Assembly: GCA_963662155.1 (NCBI GenBank)
Contig: OY759262.1
Coordinates: 59,851,010-59,915,009 of the forward strand
DNA: 64,000 bases
Direction: 5' to 3'
Source of the DNA: Lamellibrachia columna
Lineage: Eukaryota; Annelida; Polychaeta; Sabellida; Siboglinidae
The notes beneath the pieces were generated by a model. That model had not been told where the DNA came from, ran no database searches, and worked only from the letters and a program-made list of their open reading frames with translations. The translations under genes were made by a program, and so were the position numbers. Of this stretch, positions 1-11,457 are shown in pieces. The first letter of the stretch is position 1, and each line of letters starts with the position of its first letter.

Positions 1-1115
1 GATTGGTACACTGGGGAGCTATGGGGGGATAAGTAGTTCCAGTTGTAAACAATTGGATTGGTACGCTGGGGAGCTATGGGGGATAAGCAGTTCCAGTTGT
101 AAACAATTGGATTGGTACGCTGGGGAGCTATGGGGGATAAGCAGTTCCAGTTGTAAACAATTGGATTGGTACGCTGGGGAGCTATGGGGGATAAGCAGTT
201 CCAGTTGTAAACAGTTGGATTGGTACGCTGGGAAGCTATGGGGGATAAGCAGTTCCAGTTGTAAACAGTTGGATTGGTACGCTGGGGAGCTATGGGGGGG
301 ATAAGTAGTTCCAGTTGTAAACAGTTGGATTGGTACGCTGGGGAGCTATGGGGGATAAGTAGTTCCAGTTGTAAACGGTTGGATTGGTATGCTGGGGAGC
401 TATGGGGGATAAGTAGTTCCAGTTGTAAACAATTGGATTGGTACGCTGGGGAGCTATGGGGGATAAGTAGTTCCAGTTGTAAACGGTTGGATTGGTACGC
501 TGGGGAGCTATGGGGGATAAGTAGTTCCAGTTGTAAACAATTGGATTGGTACGCTGGGGAGCTATGGGGATAAGTAGTTCCAGTTGTAAACGGTTGGATT
601 GGTACGCTGGGGAGCTATGGGGGATAAGTAGTTCCAGTTGTAAACGGTTGGATTGGTACGCTGGGGAGCTATGGGGGATAAGTAGTTCCAGTTGTAAACG
701 GTTGGATTGGTACGCTGGGGAGCTATGGGGGATAAGTAGTTCCAGTTGTAAACAATTGGATTGGTATGCTGGGGAGCTATGGGGGATAAGTAGTTCCAGT
801 TGTAAACGGTTGGATTGGTACGCTGGGGAGCTATGGGAGATAAGTAGTTCCAGTTGTAAACGGTTGGATTGGTACACTGGGGAGCTATGGGGGATAAGTA
901 GTTCCAGTTGTAAACGGTTGGATTGGTACGCTGGGGAGCTATGGGGGGTATAAGTAGTTCCAGTTGTAAACGGTTGGATTGGTACGCTGGGAAGCTATGG
1001 GGGATAAGCAGTTCCAGTTGTAAACAGTTGGATTGGTACGCTGGGGAGCTATGGGGGATAAGTAGTTCCAGTTGTAAACAGTTGGATTGGTACGCTGGGG
1101 AGCTATGGGGGATAA
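1..1115. repeat. Minisatellite, 54-bp unit, about 20 copies
   Basis: A head-to-tail array that runs off the left edge of the window. The unit is about 54 bp and carries the landmark GGGGAGCTATGGGGGATAAG followed by a segment around TTCCAGTTGTAAAC. Copies differ at a few recurrent sites (AATTG, AGTTG or CGGTTG after AAAC; GATAAGT or GATAAGC), and some units gain or lose one or two G in the G-run. Because 54 is a multiple of three, several frames stay open on both strands, which produces long repetitive ORFs that I do not regard as genes. The last unit decays at about 1,115 into unique sequence. Confidence 0.97.
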
Positions 1116-2340
1116 GCAAGTTTAAACAGATGGGTTTTTAGTTTACCGCAAAATGTTGCTATATTTCCTACAGACTTAACACTAACAGGAAGCGAGTTCT
1201 ACAGCTCGAGTCGGTGCAACAATTGAAAAAGCTCTAGTTCCGACATTTGTCTTTACTATGCAATAACTCTAAAACTATTTCACTCACAAATCTGATAAAA
1301 AAATATTGTGTTACACAGGTCACTGATCTTCACCTTTTGACATATTCAAAATGAGTAAACCCCGATTTTGAAAATAAAATGTCTTTAGCAAGGTCCAACG
1401 TGCGTTCCACATTTCATTAAAATCAGAGGGGCCAAAAATTTGATTGGTTGGAATGTAAATTTCACAACATACTAGCTTGTCTGAAAAAAAATTAATTAGT
1501 TTTGGACAAAACATTGGACAAACTATTTCAATTGTTTTTTACAGAATGTTAAAAAATCAGCAAAACTTTGAAAAAGTGGCTCGGCCTTTATTATGACTCT
1601 ATATACTATAGCATAAAGGTATTCATATTTTCGTGAGTTACCAGGTCTAATGATCAAATTCAATTCTTTCGATGAGTCTAACAAAAGTACGTACTGTTAA
1701 GTGAGTGTTTCATTAAATCGAATGCACATATTACTTAAGACTTAATCACACATTTTACTGATTGGAACATCAACGACTTGATTCGCAATGGGCTAAATCA
1801 CTTAAGGAGGGAGTTTCAAGATGGCTATGTACATAAACAATGATGACGCATGCGTGCTTGAGCGCGCTACCCTAAATCTGAACACTCCTGATTTACTTCC
1901 AAAGATGACACCACATAATTCAAGATAAAAATTACAAATATACGTGAGCCCTAAGAACCTCTCCAGAATTCATACTTTGTATACTTTACATGTGTCAAGC
2001 ACCAGGCTACTTTTTAAAGATTGCATACCAAATGTGAAAAACGACAATGCTTACCTTGAATCATACAGGTGAGTTGATCACATGACTGACTGAGATGACC
2101 ATCAGGTTCAGAAGGGGATTTATCTCACTCAATTTCAGCCAATGACTGACCCTGCAAACTGAGTCAAGATGAACAATCATATTATCAGCCCAGCCATGCG
2201 TATGTTATGCACTGATACATACAATTCCCAAAGTATCATCATTGTTCATCCTCGGCATTCTTTATACTGTGTGAATCTTTCATATTTTTGTTAATACAAT
2301 TAAATAGTGATTAAAAACGGTTAGCAGTTGTGTAGTGAAA
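1116..2340. other. Unrecognised AT-rich spacer
   Basis: Unique AT-rich sequence between two minisatellites. I find no convincing exon, RNA gene or transposon end. The only open stretch of note is a 64-codon minus-strand ORF (1,320-1,514) with no recognisable similarity. Confidence 0.6.
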
Positions 2341-3665
2341 TAGTGTAGCAATAAATGGAACCCTCCATTCACCAGTACTTTACAGTTACAATGGTGTGGC
2401 GACAAATAGACCTCTCCATTCACCAGTACTTTACAGATACAATGGTGTGGTGACAAATGAAACCCTCCATTCACCAGTACTTTACAGATACAATGGTGTG
2501 GTGACAAATGGAACCCTCCATTCACCAGTACTTTACAGATACAATGGTGTGGTTACAAATGGAACCCTCCATTCACCAGTACTTTACATATACAATGGTG
2601 TGGTGACAAATGGAACCTTCCATTCACCAGTACTTTACAGATACAATGGTGTGGTGACAAATGGAACCCTCCATTCACCAGTACTTTACAGATACAATGG
2701 TGTGGTTACAAATGGAACCCTCCATTCACCAGTACTTTACATATACAATGGTGTGGTGACAAATGGAACCTTCCATTCACCAGTACTTTACAGATATAAT
2801 GGTGTGGTGACAAATAGAACTCTCCATTCACCAGTACTTTACAGATATAATGGTGTGGTGACAAATGGAACCCTCCATTCACCAGTACTTTACAGATACA
2901 ATGGTGTGGTGACAAATGGAACCCTCCATTCACCAGTACTTTACAGATACAATGGTGTGGTGACAAATAGAACCTTCCATTCACCAGTACTTTACAGATA
3001 TAATGGTGTGGCGACAAATAGAACTCTCCATTCACCAGTACTTTACAGATACAATAGTGTGGTGACAAATGGAACCCTCCATTCACCAGTACTTTACAGA
3101 TACAATGGTGTGGTGACAAATGGAACTCTCCATTCACCAGTACTTTACAGATACAATGGTGTGGTGACAAATGGAACCCTCCATTCACCAGTACTTTACA
3201 GATACAATGGTGTGGTTACAAATGGAACCCTCCATTCACCAGTACTTTACATATACAATGGTGTGGTGACAAATGGAACCTTCCATTCACCAGTACTTTA
3301 CAGATATAATGGTGTGGTGACAAATAGAACTCTCCATTCACCAGTACTTTACAGATATAATGGTGTGGTGACAAATGGAACCCTCCATTCACCAGTACTT
3401 TACAGATACAATGGTGTGGTGACAAATGGAACCCTCCATTCACCAGTACTTTACAGATACAATGGTGTGGTGACAAATAGAACCTTCCATTCACCAGTAC
3501 TTTACAGATATAATGGTGTGGCGACAAATAGAACTCTCCATTCACCAGTACTTTACAGATACAATAGTGTGGTGACAAATGGAACCCTCCATTCACCAGT
3601 ACTTTACAGATACAATGGTGTGGTGACAAATGGAACCCTCCATTCACCAGTACTTTACAGATACA
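2341..3665. repeat. Minisatellite, 51-bp unit, about 26 copies, with higher-order structure
   Basis: Tandem 51-bp units with the landmark CATTCACCAGTACTTTACAG followed by ATACAATGGTGTGG. Variant units (GTTACAAATGG, ACATATACAATGG, GATATAATGG, AATAGTGTGG) recur in the same order: the block starting near 2,703 is repeated starting near 3,213, a period of 510 bp or ten units. The array reads open over 434 codons on the plus strand because 51 is divisible by three and the unit lacks a stop in that frame. No signal peptide, upstream exon or typical codon bias supports a protein. Confidence 0.97.
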
Positions 3666-4469
3666 GAAGTGCAGAAATGATTAGTTGTTTGCTCATTTGA
3701 AACATGAACTTTCTGCGTCCGAAGTCTTCATCTGTCCCAATCACTATCTTTTTAGGGATTAGGGCCATATCAGATGGGGACAGTTTTGTTGCATTAATGG
3801 ATGACATGTGGATATAACAGGAAACATGGGTGCACTGAGCCACACACGCATGCATGCATGCACACACGCACACATGCATGCACACACGCACGCACGAACC
3901 ATTGCGAAAAGGTGGTGTAGTGAACCCCTAACCAGATTGTGAGCCAAATAAAACTTTGCGGATAAAATTATATCTTCTGCGCCGTTTATGGTGTTTGGAC
4001 TATATCATTATTGATGGACATAAGCTATGATGAAATGATGTTGCTACACAAATCTCTATACAGGACATCAACATATGTCAGGGCACATGAATTCCCAGAG
4101 TAGTTGAAGTTGCCTTGGTTGAATGGCATCTGTGATATTTGAACAGTTTTTATGTCCACAACCACTCATAACATTTAGAGGAAAGTGGGCCACAGTGAAA
4201 CAAAGGCCGCTAATGCTTGAATTTTACATCATACCTGGCCTCCCTGTGGTGTTAGAAATAACTACTATAGGGCTTTGTGTCAGCCATCTTTGACAATGGC
4301 TACCACATGTTTCCCCTGGGTGATTGTGAAAATGTTTCAAGAGGTAAGAGTAACATTTTCTTTTTGAAGCAAATTTGTATTACACTAGTCTTAACAGGAA
4401 TCTATAGAGCAGCATTTTGCGTCAATAATTATTAACAATTACACAACCAAGCAATGATTTTATGAATCA
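3666..4469. other. Spacer with a short CA/GCATGCA repeat
   Basis: Unique sequence apart from a purine-pyrimidine alternating tract at about 3,840-3,897 (repeats of GCATGCATGCACACACG). No gene or transposon end recognised. Confidence 0.6.
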
Positions 4470-4477
4470 AATCAAAT

Positions 4478-5003
4478 GCCTTACAGAAGGTGGAGCTACC
4501 ACAGCCCACGAAGGAGGCTGTGGAACAAACAGATCACACCGTGCCTTACAGAAGGTGGAGCTACCCCAGTCCATGAAGGAGGCTGTGGAACAAACAGATC
4601 ACACCGTGCCTTACAGAAGGTGGAGCTACCCCAGTCCACGAAGGAGGCTGTGGAACAAACAGATCACATCGTGCCTTACAGAAGATGGGGCTACCCCAGT
4701 CCATGAAGGAGGCTGTAGAACAAACAGATCACACCGTGCCTTACAGAAGATGGGGCTACCCCAGTCCATGAAGGAGGCTGTGGAACAAAGAGATCACACG
4801 GTGCCTTACAGAAGGTGGAGCTACCCCAGTCCATGAAGGAGGCTGTGGAACAAACAGATCACACTGTGCCTTACAGAAGGTGGAGCTACCCCAGTCCATG
4901 AAGGAGGCTGTGGAACAAACAGATCACACTGTGCCTTACAGAAGGTGGAGCTACCCCAGTCCATGAAGGAGGCTGTGGAACATAAAGATCACACCGTGCC
5001 TTA
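4478..5003 (+). repeat. Minisatellite, 65-bp unit, 8 copies, splice-acceptor-like unit
   Basis: Eight head-to-tail 65-bp units. Each begins GTGCCTTACAG, which resembles a 3' splice site, followed by AAGGTGGAGCTACCCCAG and then a stretch that reads plausibly as protein in one frame (KVELPQSMKEAVEQTDHTV). Because 65 is not a multiple of three the frame changes at each unit, so the array as a whole cannot code. The last copy ends in CCTTAAGCC. The resemblance to an exon start preceded by an acceptor parallels the two arrays inside the SRP54 relic, but no flanking exon is recognised here, so an exon origin is only inferred. Confidence 0.93.
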
Positions 5004-5011
5004 AGCCTGCC

Positions 5012-5165
5012 ACACACTGCCCGATTGTCTACGATCCGACCCATCTCGACCGTCGCAGTGTAGACAATCAGGCGTAATCGGGGCGGTGCGTGTGTGCTTA
5101 CGACTAGGATTCCCCAGTCTTATGTCGCGTCAATCTTGAACAATCGGGCGGTGTGCGGTACTTCC
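5012..5165. repeat. Inverted-repeat cluster, possible transposon terminus
   Basis: The motif CACACTGCCCGATTG (about 5,020) recurs inverted as CAATCGGGCGGTGTG (about 5,142), differing at one base of 15. A second pair, ATTGTCTAC and GTAGACAAT, lies inside it. GC content is clearly above the surroundings. The arrangement resembles the end of a PIF/Harbinger- or hAT-type element, but I cannot find the partner terminus. Confidence 0.45.
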
Positions 5166-5236
5166 CGACTTTGATTTTCAAATCGTAAGGAATTAACCAA
5201 TCAGAGAACAGAAGTGGTAATTAGATTCTTGGGAAA

Positions 5237-5399
5237 ATGGCCGATTTCTGGTGCGAGATGACAGAAGACGCACTTGTTGATATGTGCCATGTGGCACAGT
5301 CGGCAGTGTTAGTTCGACTGTTCGTCATAGTGCTATTCAAACAGAAATGCGAAAGTAAAGCCGCTTTGAACGAGATCGTCTCCGCACTTGGGACTGGCG
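5237..5399 (+). CDS. Candidate short first exon, unknown product
   Basis: An ATG at 5,237 opens a 54-codon frame (MADFWCEMTEDALVDMC at its start) that runs to a good donor, GCG|GTATGT, at 5,399/5,400; reading on gives a TAG after two more codons. The reading frame has no low-complexity bias and lies just downstream of the GC-rich inverted-repeat cluster, so it may be the first exon of a gene or of a transposon-encoded protein. I do not recognise the family. No downstream exon was identified. Chance open frame remains possible. Confidence 0.3.
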
Positions 5400-5539
5400 G
5401 TATGTAGCCATTGTAGGCGTAATAAAAAGATTCGCTTCATTAGACATTACTATTCGTATTACTGCAATACTGCCTACTTGACGACTTGTTTTTTCCTGCT
5501 AATATTATTATAATGTAAAATCATGTACAATCTATTCTA

Positions 5540-5700
5540 CTAGGGCTAGGCACCGTAAACAGCACCATGGCGTAGGCCATAGGCATAGCCATAGGGCTAG
5601 GCTATGCCTATGGGCATGAATAAGTGTCATATGAACATGTTTAAAAATACATACGTCCTAGTCATAGCCTAGCCCTAGACTAGGTCATAGGCCCATTTAA
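5540..5700. repeat. Palindromic CATAGGC/GCCTATG tract
   Basis: Dense, self-complementary repeats of TAGGC, CATAGCC and GGCTATGCC. The segment can fold into several alternative hairpins. It ends directly at the start of the esterase fragment at 5,702. Confidence 0.7.
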
Positions 5701-5701
5701 C

Positions 5702-6067
5702 TATGTCAAGAAGGAGGGAACGTCAGCCATCATTGGTAAGTACAGGAGGTTGATCAAGACACTTAAAGAGGCACGAGTTGGACAGATTGTATTGTCGGGG
5801 ATATTACCAATAATGGGAGGCAGGGGTGAGGAATATAGGAACTGTAGAAGGATGGCGATCAACGCACAAGTACATAAGGTATGTATGGAGAAGGGAGTAG
5901 GCTTTGTAGACATGTGGTTAAACTTTGTGGGAAGAGATGATGTGGGAAGAGATGACTTTTTCATGAGAGATGGACTTCATCTGACAGGGAAGAGTGCTGC
6001 AGTTCTTGGGTGTGAGTTTGTCAGAGTTGTCGACGAGGGCACAGGTACCATAAATTATTTAAACTAG
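5702..6067 (+). pseudogene. SGNH-hydrolase (esterase) module of a CR1-like retrotransposon ORF1, 5' truncated
   Basis: An open frame of about 120 codons. It starts inside the protein (YVKKEGTSAIIGKY) and ends at TAG 6,065-6,067. It shows the block LSGILPIMGG after a beta strand, the NCRRMAIN helix, GFVDMW, and RDGLHLTGKSA near the C terminus; the D and H of DGLH fit the catalytic Asp/His of SGNH (GDSL-type) hydrolases. The nucleophile block (GDS) and the oxyanion block upstream are missing, so the copy is 5' truncated. Esterase domains of this kind are known from ORF1 proteins of CR1-type non-LTR retrotransposons. A small internal duplication (VGRDDVGRDDF) is visible. No active host enzyme is implied. 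Confidence 0.75.
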
Positions 6068-6299
6068 ATGCACGTGGGTGTCAGCGCCTGGGAGGAGATA
6101 CTGCCAGGCTGCACCCAAAGTTAGCGGATTAATATAGACTAGAAATGAGCCCCGTGCACGCCTGAAGTCTGAAGTAGTTTCACTCCAAATAGCCCAATCT
6201 TGGACTAACGCAGAAGTTTGTGGTGGTCTGTGCGCATGTGCTGTGGGTAGTACAACAACTAAACATCTAAGCTCATAACTTTAATGTCAGTCAAAGGTT

Positions 6300-8403
6300 T
6301 TTTTATTTATTTATTTTTGGGGTGTATGGGAGCTGTCGCTGTCATGCCTCACACTCCACTGATAGCTCCGACACATTAGTTTATTTTAATGTTAGGTAGA
6401 GTTGGTTAGGATTGCGTTGCTGTATATGTTTTACAGACAGTTTAGATGAGGAAGTGTGGTGAAAGGGAGCCTCATGATAGCTTCTTGAAACGATTTGGGT
6501 TTTCTTATGTTAGTAACTTTGGTGAGATCATATTCCACATGCGAATTGCTCAGAGATAAAACGAAAAGACCATTGTATTTATATGACACCTAGGGGCTAC
6601 GTATTGTCCACGGGTTCGGGAGCGGGTTAGTAGGCATGGAGGGGGGTGATCTCAATGTTATTTAGAATTTTGTAGGTCATGGCTTGTTTAATAATACGTC
6701 ATCATTCAATGGATGGCCATCCAAGGGCAGTCATTAGATCTGTTGGGTTCGTGCTGTAGGCTGTTTTTTTAACTTTGGGTTTACACGGGCCAAGAGTTCT
6801 TTTAATCATGCCTAGAACTTTCAAAGATTTTGAAGCTATGTCAGTGACATGATTTGTCCAGGTTAATTTGGAATGTGATGTTATTCTGAGATATCAGTGG
6901 CTGGATACTGTAGAAAGGGACTGGCCAAAAAGCGAGTACTTGCGTGAGCTGGGTTTAATTTTGTTTGTTATTGGAAGGTGGACACATTTAGATACATTAA
7001 ATTCCATTTGCCTGACTACGATTGGAGTTGGTTGAGGTCCGTTTGGAGAATTTTTTGGTCGGTTTTGGAAGATATTTTATGATATTATATAATTACTGTC
7101 ATCTGCGAAGACGTATTGGAGATTTGATATTCCTGTCTACATAATTTATGTAGAGCAAGAACAGGACAGGTCCTAGAACTGAACCCTGTGGGACACCAGA
7201 TGTGACATCTGTGATGTCCGACAGGGCTCCGTGAACTGAGACCCTGTTTGCGGTTGGATAGAAGATTTGATCCAGTTTTGCAAGTTTCCAGTGATTCCGT
7301 AGGATGCCAATTTTGATAGAAGGCATTTGTGAGGGGCTTTGTCGAAGGCTTTGGCAAAGTCAAGCAGGATTGTGTCGATTTGGGTCTTGTTGTCCATAGC
7401 AGTCATCCAGTAACTGGATACGTTGGAAGTGGAGAATGATGTTATGCTTGTGCTGGTGCTTCCACATATTGCTTAGGATGATATGTTCCATTAGTTTTCA
7501 GAGGATTAGTGATATGGGTCTGTAGTTAGCAGGTTAAGATTTGTGGCTTTTTATGTATGGGAGTTAGTAATACCTAAAGCCAGTCGTTATGAAGTTTTCC
7601 TGTGTCGTACGATTGCTGGAAATTTTGGGTGATAATGGGGGCTATCTGCTTTACAGTTTCTTTAAGGACTCTGACTGGGAGTTCATCTGGGCCTGTAGCT
7701 TTGTTCTGGCTTAGGATTTCCAACTGCTCTATTACTCCATCTATGCCAATTTCGAGAAGAGGCATGTTGGGATAAATAAAGCTGTTTGGGGGATGGGGTA
7801 CTTTTCTTGGGTAAATACGGAACTAAATTGGTTGTTAAGGGCATTTGCTTTATCGCAATCATTTATTATTGGTTGGTCGTTTACTCAAAGTGTGGGAATG
7901 CCAACGTTTTCTCGTTTATTTGCCTTAATAAATGACCAGAATCGTTTTGGGTTAGTTTTCAGGCTGTCTCCAACATAGTCTTTGTAAGATTTTGCTAATA
8001 CTTTAGTAGCTTGCTTTCGGAGTTCCTTAAATTTTTCCAGTTTGCTTTGCTTTTTTGTGGCTTTTGCTACATTTTCTCTACTTTCTATTTAATTCACGTG
8101 TTATCCAGAAGAGGTGGATTTTAGCTTTGGTGTTTCATCTAGGTATGTTATTGTTAATCAAAGTAGTCAGTCATTCGCGAAAGAAAGTCCAGTTTGTCTA
8201 CATCCTGCGAATTTGGGTCCATGTTGAAATATTCACAATTTAGGTTGTCAATGTCATCTTTAAGTTTGTCCCAGTCTCCTGATATGTAACTATAAACTTT
8301 GTGGGGGTTTCCTGTTGCAAACTGGGTTTAGGTTAACATTGAAAGTCACGGATTTATAATTGCTCATACCAGAAGTGGTATGGGTGTTGATGATAATGGA
8401 GGG
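6300..8403 (-). mobile_element. Non-LTR retrotransposon, reverse transcriptase part (minus strand, decayed)
   Basis: Read on the minus strand from 8,403 down, frames with stops and shifts give the linker (PKRFWSFIKANKRENVGIP, about 7,950-7,890), the RT entry block (NKATGPDELPVRVLKETVKQ, about 7,640-7,710), the catalytic-fold block [13 protein letters not shown] (about 7,330-7,380), [19 protein letters not shown] (about 7,150-7,210), and the post-RT region SSHSKLTWTNHVTDIASK and LGMIKRTLGPCK (about 6,780-6,890). The FADD box is damaged near 7,100. The order EN-RT and these motifs fit the CR1/L2/Jockey side of non-LTR elements. The matching endonuclease piece lies beyond the hAT insertion at 10,789-11,330, so both belong to one interrupted element. 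Confidence 0.85.
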
Positions 8404-8411
8404 ATTTGAGG
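8404..8411. repeat. Left target-site duplication of the hAT insertion
   Basis: ATTTGAGG here and GTTTGAGG at 10,781-10,788 match at 7 of 8 bases and flank the element exactly at its inverted termini. Confidence 0.75.
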
Positions 8412-10780
8412 CAGGCCCTTAGCCAGGGACCCGTCTGCCCGTCTTCAAGATGGGCAAACATCTTGCGACGACGGGTACAATAAAAGTAAAAGACGGGTTT
8501 TTCTTTTTTACATGATGAGATTTTTTCATAATAAAATTGTTTGAACTGTCTTAGTGACTCTTAGCGCACAAGATCGTGATTCGATGAATGTTGTCGGCGG
8601 CTGAATAGCGAATACCACCGATCTACGAGTCTATATTTTTAACCTTGACATCGTGGAAAAATAATTATACTGCGGTTGATCTCTATTTATTGTAATCGTG
8701 TACGTCATTGGTTGGGAAACGCGTTTCTATGGCCTTTCTCAGTGCCTATCCATTGGCGCTCTCATTTAAAGAAACAATCCTGTGACCCAGATGTAGTGGT
8801 CGAGTTCAAAATGGCACTCGCCAAGCGAGTGAAAAGATGCGATAATGTCAACGTTCACAACACTCGATGCCTTTTTCATAAACTTGAATAAAAGCAAGCA
8901 TTCCTGCGATTGTCCCTGAACAGTCCGAGCCAGCATTCTTTGTTACGTTAGTGAAGATCCATAATGTTGATGTGCCTGCCACTAGTAATGAGTAGCTACT
9001 GTATTGTCACCCACCCCTGGCAGTCTGAATTGGCCAAACACGATCGCGGTAGACTTCGAAATTGAGTCTGATTCGGGCTCCGATTCACATACATAACGTG
9101 TAGGCCCTGCTATCGGCAGTAGTTTCCGGGTTCGTGAAATCAAACGGCATGCAAACCACGAACGATTAGTAAATTCATTGTTTTTTTGTCCAGTAGGCAA
9201 TACTGAATCTGGATGATTGCTGTTTTATCAAAGAAGTAATGTTTCAATGCACAGTCGAGCCTCGTTATAACGCGGTGGTCGGGGTCCACGACTTCGGACC
9301 GCGCTGTAAGCGAGGCGCGTTAGCTGTTCCCATATCTGCCACCAGGGAGCTACTAAACATCAGCGATCGCCGCCCGCTGCACCAAGTCCATGAATGTCGA
9401 AGCCCTGTGTGCTTGCAGCAATGTCTTATACGCCAATATGCAGTTTATGGAATTTATTAAACTTATTATACTAGCATCAGCGTGTATTATTTTTAAATGT
9501 CACACCCTGTTGATTCTTGAACTGAATAAACCATATGTACGTATACCGTTATGGAATAAATCTACTACGATGATGATGTACTGGACCAATAGGCCTACGA
9601 ATCGAAAATAATAACCTGGATCAGAGCAGCCGAAAACGTATATGATTTGACAAACGTAGTATGTAATCTGATAACACAGAAAACGACAATAGGTAGAATT
9701 AATAATTATTTCACTTCATCTTTCAACCGATCTCGACCGAAGCATAAATTTATTACGCACCACTTAACATAGATTCATCGTTTCATATGCGGATGACGAA
9801 TTCGTATTTTCGCCCACCGGTAGAGTCTTGGGTTAGGAATTTGGCATGTTGGTTTCGCGTTGCGAAAACGATTAAATTTACGATGTAATGGAAACATGTC
9901 ATTTCACCCAAGTGTTATGTTGGTATTGCATACTAAATGGTGGAGTATTTGTGAATCTCGATTGCAATTTACAAACTGTCGAAGCGAAGCCAGCGACAGC
10001 GATTGATGTCGGCGACAGCGCAAAACAAACAACACGTCGTTGATACTCATCCATTGACATTGTTCGCCTAATTTTCTTGAGAATTGTCAAAGCAATTCTA
10101 AGTAGGTTTAAGCAGGCCCATTTGGCATTTTTCCCCTGGCGGCAGAAAATCGGGGTCCACGACCGACTACGTTATATCCGAATCCGCGTAATAACGGGGC
10201 GCGTAATATAGAGGCGCGACTTTATTACTTTCAAAACAACTTGTATTACTGAGTGCTATAACTTCTATTTTTATTTGTTGTATTGCTTTACTTTTAGTGT
10301 CAAGCATTTGATTTTGAGTGTGATTGTAATCATATTTGTTCATATTAGACATATTTGCATGCATGTACTTAAGTCTTAAGATGCTTCAAACATTACTTCC
10401 ACATTTACATATTTAAAATAAAGTTTCAAGTTACTTTTTCATCAACCTTCGTGTGTTGGCTCTTCTTTTATTAGTACTACTGTGCAGGTGATAACGCCAA
10501 CCTCGCTGCACAGCTGTAAGACTCAATTGGGCCAATAATGATTAAACCGGACTTGGACTGTCGTCGAAAAAAACTAATTCGGCCAACAATGGTTGTCATT
10601 TGTTCAATTTGCATTGGCTTACCAGTACAAAAATGAAATGGGCCAATAATAGCTGTCATTACATCAACCAGCATTGGCTTGCCATTGAAAAAAAAAATTG
10701 GGCCAATAATGACCACGGTAGCCGTTCCGTTTTCTAGAATGTACAAGACTGACAAAATTATATTTCTGGCTAAGGGCCTG
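8412..10780. mobile_element. Non-autonomous hAT-type transposon inside the non-LTR element
   Basis: The left end CAGGCCCTTAGCCAG is the exact complement of the right end CTGGCTAAGGGCCTG, and 8-bp direct repeats flank it; both features fit hAT elements. No transposase frame is recognisable inside. The left 230 bp (DNA around TGAGATTTTTTCATAATA and TTAGCGCACA) and the right 290 bp are found again, diverged, at 24.97-25.39 kb, and the right end again at about 54.27-54.34 kb, so this is a dispersed family. The right part carries four spaced copies of a GGCCAA(T/C)AATGG-like motif. A mariner/pogo-like element sits inside it. Confidence 0.8.
9252..10221. mobile_element. Mariner/pogo-like non-autonomous element nested in the hAT
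   Basis: The left end AGTCGAGCCTCGTTATAACG and the complement of the right end, AGTCGCGCCTCTATATTACG, form imperfect inverted termini. Further inward, GGTCGGGGTCCACGA on the left pairs with the CGGGGTCCACGACCGA region at about 10,150. These GC-rich CGTTATAACG-type termini are typical of the pogo/Tigger branch of Tc1/mariner. No transposase frame is visible. A TA duplication is not clear, so the exact borders are uncertain by a few bases. Confidence 0.6.
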
Positions 10781-10788
10781 GTTTGAGG

Positions 10789-11330
10789 TGAGTATGAGGT
10801 CAAGAATGTTACTAGAAGAGATACGTGTGGGGTTGCTTACCATGTTTTCCAGTCCAAATTCATTACTTATTTCTAGTAGTTTATTATACTTGCCATAGCA
10901 GTTTTGTTATTAGTGGACTGATGATTTGTCCAGTTGATATGAGCGAAGTTAAAATCCCAGCTATGACTACATTAGGGGGAGTTTTTTTGATCTGTATAAT
11001 TTAGTTATATTCATGGAGAGCTTCAAGGGATTGGGGGTTGATAATAAGATACAAAGTGTATGCACGACTTGCACGTACAGTCAGATGTGTAAGAATGTTT
11101 GATTTGAATTTTATTTTGGGTGGGAATTTTACTCGGGGTTTGAAAGTCTGGGCATAATATTTTGGCTTAATTTTGAGATTTGCTCGAGATACACGTTGAC
11201 ATGTTCCAGTGATCGCCGCTATTAGGAGAATGACGGTGATAATTTGCGTTAGCCCAATGGCAATGCCATGTTTGGCCGCGTGGAGTTCGAGACTGGTTGA
11301 GACGAAGATTTCCTAAAAGCAGATTTGAAC
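10789..11330 (-). mobile_element. Non-LTR retrotransposon, endonuclease part (minus strand)
   Basis: Reading the minus strand at about 10,985-10,920 gives PPNVVIAG followed, after a frameshift, by residues matching the DFNFAHINW block of apurinic-type endonucleases of non-LTR elements. Upstream frames are broken. It is the 5' continuation of the reverse transcriptase part at 6,300-8,403, separated from it only by the hAT insertion at 8,412-10,780. Confidence 0.65.
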
Positions 11331-11457
11331 ACTGAATTTAAATATATTTTGTAGCATGGTTGTCTAAAAGTTTTATTCCAAATACAAACACGCGGTGACC
11401 AAAAATAAGTAAGCTTTCTAATTAAATATATAACGATAAAATTAACTCACCTGGATC

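Noticed and set aside
1..1115. CRISPR-like array
   Set aside because: Units are contiguous with no unique spacers, and the window is animal DNA. The same applies to the other tandem arrays.
53..1141. Long open frames in the 54-bp array on both strands
   Set aside because: Same artefact: a 54-bp unit without a stop in several frames.
2396..3700. 434-codon open frame through the 51-bp array
   Set aside because: The unit length is divisible by three and lacks a stop in this frame, so openness is automatic. The opposite strand is also open. No start context or flanking exon.
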